Part shown: in pieces, positions 57,188 to 64,000 of the stretch
How positions within the stretch are numbered: position 1 is the stretch's first letter
How the letters are laid out: the number at the start of each line of letters is the position of its first letter
Assembly: GCA_038142205.1 (NCBI GenBank)
Contig: JAYQJO010000001.1
Location: forward strand, 1,426,001 to 1,490,000
Origin: UBA7359 sp038142205
GTDB taxonomy: Bacteria > Pseudomonadota > Gammaproteobacteria > Eutrophobiales > Eutrophobiaceae
Reading direction: 5' to 3'
DNA: 64,000 bases
Notes under the pieces: generated by a model
What the model saw: only the letters and a program-made list of their open reading frames with translations
Databases searched by the model: none
What the model was told of the DNA's origin: nothing
Made by a program: the position numbers and the translations under genes

Positions 57188-57880
57188 CTATTTAATAATA
57201 GTCAAATCTTCATCCAGCATCTGCTTAACATTCTGTCTGGAATGACTGATATGTTTTGTCATTAAGAATTGTGCCAACTCTCCATCACGTTGGCGTAAGG
57301 CATCAACAATATGTTCGTGTTCAAGATAAGCACGAGAAACACGTTTACTGACCATGCCAAATTGATAACGATAAAGTCTGATAAGGTGATAAAGATCGTT
57401 ACAGAACATATCGATTAGATGTAAGTTTTTACTGCCCTGTACAATTCGAAAATGAAAATCCATATCACCTTCTTTTTGGAAATAGGTTTGATCTTCATCA
57501 ATTTGTTTTTCATGTTGTTGCAATAACTTTTCCAGTTCATCGATCTCATCATCTGTCATATTTTTTGCCGCAAGCCCCGCTGCTAGACCTTCCAATGATT
57601 CACGGATTTGATAGATTTCAATCAAATGCTGGCTGGATAGAGAGATGACGCGTGCACCAATATTAAGTTTTCGCTCAATTAAATTACAAACTTCAAGATG
57701 ACTCAGAGCTTCCCGTAAAGGACCACGACTAATACCAAACTGTTTCGCCAAAACCGGTTCACTTATCTTTGAACCTGCAGGTATCTCACCCTCGACAATG
57801 GCTTTTTGTAATTTCTTAAACACTTGATCGGCAATAGTGAATACCGTCAGATTTTCAGTTTCATTTACCGATTGCGTCAT
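57188..57880 (-). CDS. GntR/FCD family regulator of the methylcitrate operon
   Basis: The product is 230 residues. The N-terminal winged helix (about 15-80) has AIVEGEIPAGSKISEPVLAKQFGISRGPLREALSHLE. The C-terminal FCD helical ligand domain has YQIRESLEGLAAGLAAKNM, MDFHFRIVQGSKN and the His-rich HEHIVDALRQRD, with the metal-type Asp/His residues of FCD proteins. It is the first gene of the prp operon and has two palindromic sites just upstream. Propionate or methylcitrate as effector is inference from context. Confidence 0.92.
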   Translation of the reverse strand: MTQSVNETENLTVFTIADQVFKKLQKAIVEGEIPAGSKISEPVLAKQFGISRGPLREALSHLEVCNLIERKLNIGARVISLSSQHLIEIYQIRESLEGLAAGLAAKNMTDDEIDELEKLLQQHEKQIDEDQTYFQKEGDMDFHFRIVQGSKNLHLIDMFCNDLYHLIRLYRYQFGMVSKRVSRAYLEHEHIVDALRQRDGELAQFLMTKHISHSRQNVKQMLDEDLTIIK

Positions 57881-57892
57881 TATTTTCTCAAA

Positions 57893-57904
57893 ATTGTTGA
57901 CAAT
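57893..57904. promoter_or_regulatory. GntR-type operator 1
   Basis: ATTGTTGACAAT: ATTGT and ACAAT are perfect inverted five-base arms around two bases. It lies 13-24 bases before the regulator start, where it would block transcription initiation. Confidence 0.75.
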
Positions 57905-58250
57905 TTATAGGATAAAGTAACTATTATCGCTATATTTGTTAAATAATCAAGAGATATTGTCGACAATTAAACAAAACTGATATGTATAACCGAATCATGT
58001 CATTGTTATTATGGAGATAATAGATATAAAAAGCCTAGATGTAATTATCAGTGATAAAAATAATATTTGTAAAACTGATTAAAAAACATTAATAATTCAC
58101 GCCCGTGAAGATCTGAACACCCCAAATTGAGAATAACTATAAAGAATTTTCACTTATCAATAATTATCAATCACATGTATTTGGGGAATGTAGGTGTAAA
58201 TAGAACGTTTTTATCGTTTAGTTAATGGTTTTCTTTTAAAAAATTGATAT
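57905..58250. other. Divergent intergenic region between the prp operon and ppsR
   Basis: It holds the second GntR site, likely promoters for both directions, and no ORF. Further features are the inverted octamers CCCCAAAT (58120-58127) and ATTTGGGG (58179-58186), and between them the tandem TTATCAAT repeats. The octamers may be a regulator site or a large-loop hairpin. No riboswitch or RNA gene was recognised. Confidence 0.4.
57956..57967. promoter_or_regulatory. GntR-type operator 2
   Basis: ATTGTCGACAAT is a perfect 12-base palindrome of the TTGTCGACAA type, within the range of known FCD-GntR sites. Its centre is 63 bases from that of operator 1, six helical turns, which suits cooperative binding or looping by two dimers on one DNA face. 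Confidence 0.8.
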
Positions 58251-59081
58251 ATGAGTGTGGAAAAAAATAAGAGGTCAGTATTTTATGTTTCTGACAGGAC
58301 AGGCAAAACAGCTGAATCAATAGGCGAAAGTCTCTTGTCTCAATTTGATAGTATTGAATTCAACGATAAAACATTTGCATTCATTACTAACGAAAAGAAA
58401 GCAAAATGGGCAGCAGAATGCATTCAAGATGAGGAAAAACGAACAGGTAAGCCTCCTCTTGTTTTCAGCACTCTGGTTAATTCTGAACTAGGGGCTATTA
58501 TTGGGCAGACGAATGCATGTGTGATCAGTTTATTTAATGCATTTATAGAGCCGCTGGAGGTATCGTTAGGTGTTGAATCTTCTCATACCATGGGCAAGGC
58601 GCACAAAGAATACAGCGATAAGGATTATAAAAAGAGAATAGATGCTATTGATTTCACGATGCAGAATGATGATGGCATCGCAACAACGCAGTATGGTAAA
58701 GCGGATGTGATATTATTAGGTGTTTCTCGCACAGCAAAGACGCCGACTTGTTTATATCTGGCATTAAACTTCTCTCTTAAGGCTGCAAATTATCCTTTAA
58801 CAGATGATGATCTCGGAAAGAACGAACTCCCCGACTTTTTAATGCCGCATATAGAAAAAATTATCGGTTTAACTATTAGAGCAGATCAGTTAAGTAAAAT
58901 ACGGCAACAACGCAGACCAAAGTCAGAATATGCTTCGCTTAAAAAATGTCAGCAAGAAATTAAGCAAGCAGAAGAAATCATGGAGAATGCGGAACTCTGC
59001 GTAATAGATTCGTCAGCAATGTCGATTGAAGAAATTGCTGTGAACGTTGTGCAAGAAAAGCGTTTGTTGCGAAAAACTTAG
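58251..59081 (+). CDS. ppsR: PEP synthase regulatory protein (PSRP, bifunctional kinase/pyrophosphorylase)
   Basis: The product is 276 residues, DUF299 family. In E. coli this protein inactivates PEP synthase by ADP-dependent phosphorylation of an active-site Thr and reactivates it by phosphate-dependent removal. The N-terminus FYVSDRTGKTAESIGESLLSQF and the P-loop-like GVSRTAKTPTCLYLAL near 158 are diagnostic. It is 43 bases upstream of ppsA on the same strand and probably shares its transcript; in E. coli the two are divergent. Confidence 0.95.
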   Translation: MSVEKNKRSVFYVSDRTGKTAESIGESLLSQFDSIEFNDKTFAFITNEKKAKWAAECIQDEEKRTGKPPLVFSTLVNSELGAIIGQTNACVISLFNAFIEPLEVSLGVESSHTMGKAHKEYSDKDYKKRIDAIDFTMQNDDGIATTQYGKADVILLGVSRTAKTPTCLYLALNFSLKAANYPLTDDDLGKNELPDFLMPHIEKIIGLTIRADQLSKIRQQRRPKSEYASLKKCQQEIKQAEEIMENAELCVIDSSAMSIEEIAVNVVQEKRLLRKT

Positions 59082-59124
59082 TTTTTTTAATATTAATAAA
59101 TATGGGTAACCAGGAATAAATTAG

Positions 59125-61515
59125 ATGAAACAGTTCATATCAAATGAATCGATCAAACCTTTACGCGAGCTGGGAATGAACGATGTTGGTTTAGTTGGTG
59201 GCAAAAATGCCTCATTGGGTGAAATGATCAGTAACCTTGCTGGAGCTGGTGTCAGTGTCCCCGATGGTTACGCCACAACAGCGCAGGCATTCTGGGACTT
59301 TCTGGATCATAATGATTTGCGTGAACGTATTCAGTCAAGACTTGAAGGACTTGATATTGATAACGTTAATCAACTGACCAAAGCCGGTAAAGAGATTCGT
59401 CAATGGATTATTGATGCGCCGTTTCAGGATGAACTTCAACAATCCATTATTGATGCTTATGAATCTATGTCTGTTAATAATAATGAAAATGCATCAATAG
59501 CAGTACGTTCTTCTGCAACAGCTGAAGACTTACCAGATGCCTCATTTGCCGGTCAACAAGAAACCTTTCTTAACGTACGTGGCATTGACGATGTTTTATT
59601 GAAAGTAAAAGAGGTGTTTTCTTCTTTATATAATGATCGTGCGATTGCTTATCGTGTTCATCAGAATTTCGCACATGAAGAAGTCGCCTTGTCTGCAGGA
59701 TTACAACGTATGGTTCGAAGTGATATTGGCGCCAGTGGTGTCATGTTTACTCTGGATACTGAATCCGGTTTTGATGGCGCTGTTTTTATTACGGCGAGTT
59801 ATGGTCTGGGCGAGACTGTGGTTCAGGGTTCGGTTAACCCTGATGAATATTATGTTAATAAACATTCGTTAGAACTAGGTAAGCCAGCAGTTTTGAGTCG
59901 TAATGTTGGTAGTAAGGCTATCAAGATGATTTATTCTAATGAGTTGGATTCTGACGAATTAGTAAAAGTAGTCGATGTCACTGAAGATGAGTCTTAAGTC
60001 TTTTGTTTAACTGATGAGCAACTCGAAGAACTGGCGCGTCAGGCTGTCATTATTGAAAAACATTATGGTCGTCCGATGGATATCGAGTGGGCCCTGGATG
60101 GTGAGGATAATAATCTTTACATAGTACAAGCACGGCCGGAAACAGTACAAAGTCGTAACAATGCCAACGTTATTGAGCGTTACCAACTGAATGAACAGAG
60201 TAAGGTATTGACGCAAGGCGCTGCCATTGGCCAGAAGATTGGGGCAGGAAAAGCCAAGATCATTGACAAACTGGAAGATATGGACGACTTGAAAGAAGGC
60301 GATGTTCTGGTCACTGAAATGACCGATCCAGATTGGGAGCCAGTGATGAAACGAGCTTCTGCTATTGTGACTAATCGCGGTGGGCGTACTTGCCATGCTG
60401 CCATCATTGCACGTGAACTGGGTGTGCCGGCAGTCGTGGGCTGTGGTGATGCAAACAGTAAGATTAAACACGGTGAACCGGTAACAGTGGCTTGTTCCGA
60501 AGGAGAAACAGGTCATATTTATGAAGGTATTCTGGACTTCCAGCTGAATCGTGTCGAGTTGGATAATATGCCTCCCGCACCTTTAAAGCTCATGATGAAT
60601 GTTGGTAATCCAGGTAAAGCCATGTCTTTTGCTACTATTCCTAACGCCGGTGTGGGTCTTGCTCGTCTTGAGTTCATTATTAATAACAAGATTGGTATTC
60701 ACCCAAAAGCTTTAATGGAATACGATGCTCAAGAAAAAGACATAAAAGAAAAGATAGATAAACGTATTAAGCCTTACGGCGAACCAGTCGACTTTTATGT
60801 GAAAAATATTATTGAAGGGGTCGCTACATTAGGCGCTGCCTTTGCCCCCAACCCTGTTATCGTTCGTCTTTCTGATTTTAAATCAAATGAATATGCCAAC
60901 CTGATTGGTGGAGAACGGTATGAACCGGATGAAGAAAACCCGATGATAGGTTATCGCGGTACATCTCGTTATTTATCTGAAGAATTCGAAGCTTGTTTTG
61001 AACTGGAGTGCCGTGCCTTACGCTATGTCAGAGAAGAAATGGGCATTGATAATGTTTGGGTTATGGTGCCGTTTGTTCGCACTGTTAGTCAGGCAGAAGC
61101 AGTGGTTGCTCTACTGAACAAATACGGATTAAAACGTGGTGAGAATGGTTTGAAGTTAATCATGATGTGTGAAGTACCGAGTAATGCCATTCTTGCTGAA
61201 CAATTCCTGGAATATTTTGACGGATTCTCAATTGGCTCTAACGATATGACGCAGTTAACGTTAGCATTGGATCGCGATTCAGGTTTGGTCTCAGATTTAT
61301 TTGACGAGCGTAATGATGCGGTCAAGTTTATGTTGAGTCGCGCCATACAAGCCTGTAAGAAAGCAGGCAAGTATATCGGTATCTGTGGTCAGGGACCTTC
61401 AGATCATCCTGACCTAGCCAAGTGGTTAGTTGATGAAGGCATTGAGAGTATTTCTCTGAACCCGGATACCGTGATTGATACCTGGTTGTATGTTGCCGGT
61501 GTTGAAGTTAAATAG
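59125..61515 (+). pseudogene. ppsA: ppsA, phosphoenolpyruvate synthase, interrupted by in-frame TAA
   Basis: It makes PEP from pyruvate and ATP, the gluconeogenic entry when carbon arrives as pyruvate. The N-terminal ATP-grasp domain (VGGKNASLGEMI, AVRSSATAEDLPDASFAGQQETFLN) reads to residue 290 and stops at TAA 59995-59997 after TEDES. The same frame resumes VFCLTDEQLEELARQAVIIEKHYGRPMDIEWA, then the swivelling domain with GGRTCHAAIIAREL (phosphorylated His, regulatory Thr) and the PEP barrel (GFSIGSNDMTQL, CGQGPSDHPD) to 61515. Without the stop it would be 796 residues, normal. An internal ATG 60076 gives a 479-residue fragment that lacks the nucleotide domain. Confidence 0.94.
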
Positions 61516-61974
61516 AGAAAGAACTATCCAATAATAAAACTAGGCATGGGGATAAGTCCTTCCCCTTTGCCCTCATCAATAAAATATTATGTAAGCCACT
61601 GAGCTTGTTGGAGCGATACCTAGAGCTGTGCTAGGGCGGCCTCTTCCCCTCTCAAGATTGTTCCTTAATAAAGACACAAGATTATTCAGCAAAGTAATCT
61701 TTATTTAAGGGTATTTTCTAGCTTAATAAATAAACCCGTTTTTAAGATGAAAGCGCAATGATCCCTATTAGAAAAGCGTCTCAATCATCTCAAACTGCGC
61801 TAGTTATAAAAACCTATTTATGCTAAAAGATCCTTTTTACAATTCTCTATCAAACCACCTTCTTCAAATTGTGCCGTACCAAAATTAAACAGCTTGAAAG
61901 CACCATGTCTTCTTATGAATAGTAGGCTGTCATTTTACTCCGCTCATACTGTCGTCTTTACCACTTTCAAGTAA
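61516..61974. other. Intergenic stretch between ppsA and the monooxygenase, no gene recognised
   Basis: These 459 bases separate two convergent genes. An imperfect GC-richer hairpin (GGCATGGGGA ... TCCCCTTTGCC, about 61543-61571) could end ppsA transcription, but no T-tract follows. A minus-strand stretch near 61870-61900 reads KLFNFGTAQFEEGG with no start or recognisable family. The base composition varies, which hints at decayed sequence. Confidence 0.3.
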
Positions 61975-63624
61975 TTATGACATAACGAACTCTTGATATT
62001 CATTAGCAGCAATTTCATCACACTTTTCATGATAAATATTTGCCCCTCCAACATATGAGAGCATGCGACGTGGTTTACCTTCAATATTTGACCCCATATA
62101 CCAAGAGTTTGTTTTGGCAAGTAAGGTCTGCGAAACGAGTTCGTCATGATGTTTCACCCATTCATCCTCAAATTCCTGACTCACTTCTACAACATTTTTA
62201 TCATGTTCACGCGTATATCTTATGCATTCCGTAATCCAGTCTACCTGCTGTTGCAAGCAAGTCGTCATATTACATAGTGCAGCAGATGGGGCAAGCGGGG
62301 CAGCGGTCATAAACAAATTCGGATAGCCGTGCACCTGTAGACCCATCGCTGTTCGGATCTCCTCACTCCATTGCTCTTTGAGAGATCTCTTATTACGCCC
62401 GCGTATGTCGATCCGACTTAATGCGCCAGTACCTGCATCAAAACCAACAGCCATAACAATGATATCGACTTCATAAACTGTCCCATCGGCCATTTTAACC
62501 CCTTCGGGAACGATACATTCAATAGGCGACTTTCGACAATCCACTGCTTCAACATTGTCTTGCAAGTAAGCTTCCAGATATTTATTCTCAAGTGGGACAC
62601 GATGAGTACCAAACCCATAATCAGTCGGAATAAGCTTTTCACATAACTCCGGATCGTTTTGTAAACGCGCTCTCATTTTGTCTCGGACAAAATCAGATAC
62701 CTTTTCACTGACCACTTCGTCAAAAAACATTTCAGGAAAAGTAGCGAGCCACATTGAAAGAGAACCATCTGCCCAATGCTTTTCAAGAATATCCTGTCTT
62801 TCCTTTTCAGATAAGTCAGCCCATGGCGGGTTTTCAAAACTAGAATCAAAGCCAGCAAAGGTTTCTTTCACGCGCTTCTTTAATTCATAGAAACGACTAC
62901 TCCATTTTTCCCAGTCTTCTGAATTATATTTGAAATTTTTCATCGGTATGACGTATTGCGGCGTACGAGTAAATACTTTTAATGACGCAACTTCGGAAGC
63001 GATAGTTTGAATAACCTGTATACCCGTTGCTCCGGTTCCAATAACCGCTACTCGTTTCCCTTCGAAACTTATGTCCTCTTTAGGCCAAAGACCAGTATGA
63101 TGAATTTCCCCACGGAAACTTGCCTGTCCTGGAAAACGATCTTTTAGAGGTGCGGAGAGCATGCCACAACAAGCCAAAAAAAACTGGGTATCAATGTGTT
63201 CTCCAGAATCTGTTACTACCAACCAACGACCCGTATCCTCGTTGTAATTTGCAGAAACTATGCGTGTGTTGAGCTGAATGTCTTTTCTCAGATCAAGATA
63301 ATCCGCAACATGGTTCAGCCAGGCCTCATTTTCCTGCTGGCCCGTAAAACGTTCAGAAGGTTGCCATGATTTGTACAGGTCCTCTGAAAGCCAATACTGG
63401 TAAATTTCAGACTGGGAGTCTAAACGAGCACCTGGATAACGGTTCCAATACCAGGTTCCACCTACTCCCGAAGCGGCATCGTATGCTCTGGCTTTCAACC
63501 CCATCTCTCGCATTCGATGCAATTGATATAAACCCGTAATGCCAGCGCCAATGATCAAAGCATCCAATTTAGTTACTGCATCTTGCTCGTTTATTGAATT
63601 TGTTAAGTTTAACTCTTGAGTCAT
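61975..63624 (-). CDS. Flavin-dependent Baeyer-Villiger monooxygenase
   Basis: The product is 549 residues. Two Rossmann folds are visible: FAD-binding LIIGAGITGLYQLHRMREMG near residue 25 and NADPH-binding VAVIGTGATGIQVIQT near 190. Between them is the class B signature FRGEIHHTGLWPKE, matching FxGxxxHTxxWP. The early GVGGTWYWNRYPGARLDSQS is typical of cyclohexanone/phenylacetone/acetone-type enzymes. It inserts oxygen next to a ketone, giving an ester or lactone. The substrate is not readable. The nearby propionate genes and AraC regulator make a small ketone such as acetone an attractive but unproven guess. Confidence 0.92.
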   Translation of the reverse strand: MTQELNLTNSINEQDAVTKLDALIIGAGITGLYQLHRMREMGLKARAYDAASGVGGTWYWNRYPGARLDSQSEIYQYWLSEDLYKSWQPSERFTGQQENEAWLNHVADYLDLRKDIQLNTRIVSANYNEDTGRWLVVTDSGEHIDTQFFLACCGMLSAPLKDRFPGQASFRGEIHHTGLWPKEDISFEGKRVAVIGTGATGIQVIQTIASEVASLKVFTRTPQYVIPMKNFKYNSEDWEKWSSRFYELKKRVKETFAGFDSSFENPPWADLSEKERQDILEKHWADGSLSMWLATFPEMFFDEVVSEKVSDFVRDKMRARLQNDPELCEKLIPTDYGFGTHRVPLENKYLEAYLQDNVEAVDCRKSPIECIVPEGVKMADGTVYEVDIIVMAVGFDAGTGALSRIDIRGRNKRSLKEQWSEEIRTAMGLQVHGYPNLFMTAAPLAPSAALCNMTTCLQQQVDWITECIRYTREHDKNVVEVSQEFEDEWVKHHDELVSQTLLAKTNSWYMGSNIEGKPRRMLSYVGGANIYHEKCDEIAANEYQEFVMS

Positions 63625-63849
63625 TTGAATCTCCGTTCTATTTCAATACTGTAATATTAACTAGTACACAAATTCACTTCTTGTAGAAAAATGTGAAAAT
63701 TTTGTACAAAACGATCTCCTGTTAATGCTATAAATACTCAAAAGTATTTATTATGTGAACCAGTGATTCATAATAACGTTCATGGTAATAAAGATAGCTT
63801 TCTAAATTATTTTGCTTCCTGATAAAAACAGCGAGTTAAGTGAGTATTT
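63625..63849. other. Gap between AraC regulator and monooxygenase
   Basis: These 225 AT-rich bases presumably hold the monooxygenase promoter. No clear sigma54 or operator motif and no ORF were found. The monooxygenase start is preceded by ACGGAGATTCAA, an acceptable ribosome binding site. Confidence 0.35.
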
Positions 63850-64000
63850 CTAGTTATTTTTTAACTTGCCGGGCGTGACCCCCAATTTGGAACGTATGAC
63901 ACGAGTCAGGTGTGCTTGATCTGAAAAACCGCAGTGAAAAGCTATTTCTTTAATTGCCATAGTACTAAAAGTCAATAATTCTTTCGCTTTTTTTACCCGA
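63850..64000 (-). CDS. AraC-family transcriptional regulator (C-terminal end only)
   Basis: Only the last 49 residues are in the window: KKAKELLTFSTMAIKEIAFHCGF, then SDQAHLTRVIRSKLGVTPGKLK. This is the second helix-turn-helix of the AraC/XylS DNA-binding domain, with the conserved IA..CGFSDQ...R.F/I....G.TP pattern. The rest of the gene lies beyond 64000. It is on the same strand as, and upstream of, the Baeyer-Villiger monooxygenase and is its likely regulator. Confidence 0.9.
   Translation of the reverse strand, partial: RVKKAKELLTFSTMAIKEIAFHCGFSDQAHLTRVIRSKLGVTPGKLKNN

Noticed and set aside
5079..59997. Stop-codon reassignment or programmed read-through to explain the in-frame stops
   Set aside because: The stops are of two types (TAG, TAG, TAA) and would need different residues. 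TAG is used as a normal terminator elsewhere, for example at the end of the PilZ and AraC genes. No common downstream context is visible.
60007..60516. Minus-strand reading frame of 169 residues opposite ppsA
   Set aside because: It is fully antisense to the conserved swivelling domain of PEP synthase; Cys/His-rich composition is that of a shadow frame.
61516..61974. Insertion-sequence remnant in the ppsA-monooxygenase gap
   Set aside because: No inverted terminal repeats, target duplication or recognisable transposase motif could be found; composition alone is not enough.

Overview
The window looks like an AT-rich chromosomal segment of a polarly flagellated, aerobic gammaproteobacterium. 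The evidence is the FlrA/FlrB/FlrC (FleQ/FleS/FleR) regulators, sigma54 and sigma28 promoter motifs, CheV, FlgN/FlgM, an AcnD/PrpF-type methylcitrate operon, Na+-pumping OadGAB and gamma-type AceE/AceF. The combination of a methylcitrate cycle, PEP synthase and a Baeyer-Villiger monooxygenase fits a hydrocarbon- or C3-using marine lineage such as Cycloclasticus and relatives. That placement is inference only; no rRNA or marker gene is present.

Layout. 1-31.4 kb, minus strand, is one large flagellar locus: fliK (cut by the window edge), fliJ, fliI, fliH, fliG, fliF, fliE, flrC, flrB, flrA, a fliT-like gene, fliS, fliD, flaG and fliC. A TPR-sulfotransferase follows on the plus strand. Then come flgL, K, J, I, H, G, F, E, D, C, B and cheR, cheV on the minus strand. 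At 32.4-35.2 kb, plus strand, are a small unknown ORF, flgA, flgM, flgN and a PilZ protein. At 35.2-37.4 kb (minus) is an arsenosugar-type module (two glycosyltransferases and radical SAM ArsS), then a GDP-mannose enzyme. At 39.3-42.6 kb is oadG-oadA-oadB. Two glutathione S-transferases (plus) and a decayed aceE 3' remnant come before aceF and aceE (minus), with a divergent Lrp-type regulator. At 49.4-57.9 kb is the methylcitrate operon GntR-prpB-prpC-acnD-prpF-prpE. At 58.3-61.5 kb (plus) are the PEP synthase regulatory protein and ppsA. The window closes with a Baeyer-Villiger monooxygenase and the 3' end of an AraC regulator.

How it works together. Promoter motifs give a readable flagellar hierarchy: sigma54-type sites precede flrB, flgB and the flgA unit (and weakly fliD); sigma28-type sites precede fliC, cheV and flgM. 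The carbon genes form a C3 route: propionate to propionyl-CoA (PrpE), methylcitrate cycle to pyruvate and succinate, then pyruvate to acetyl-CoA (AceEF) or PEP (PpsA). OadGAB couples oxaloacetate decarboxylation to Na+ export.

The most striking property is seven fresh lesions in otherwise well-conserved genes: single in-frame stops in fliF, acnD and ppsA, and single frameshifts in flrA, aceE and both arsenosugar glycosyltransferases. Downstream reading remains intact in every case, so these are either very recent pseudogenes or consensus errors. Other notable items are a hook-IN-like module repeated in flagellin, FlgL and FlgE, a sulfotransferase inside the flagellar locus, the aceE remnant, and a perfectly phased pair of GntR operators upstream of the prp operon.
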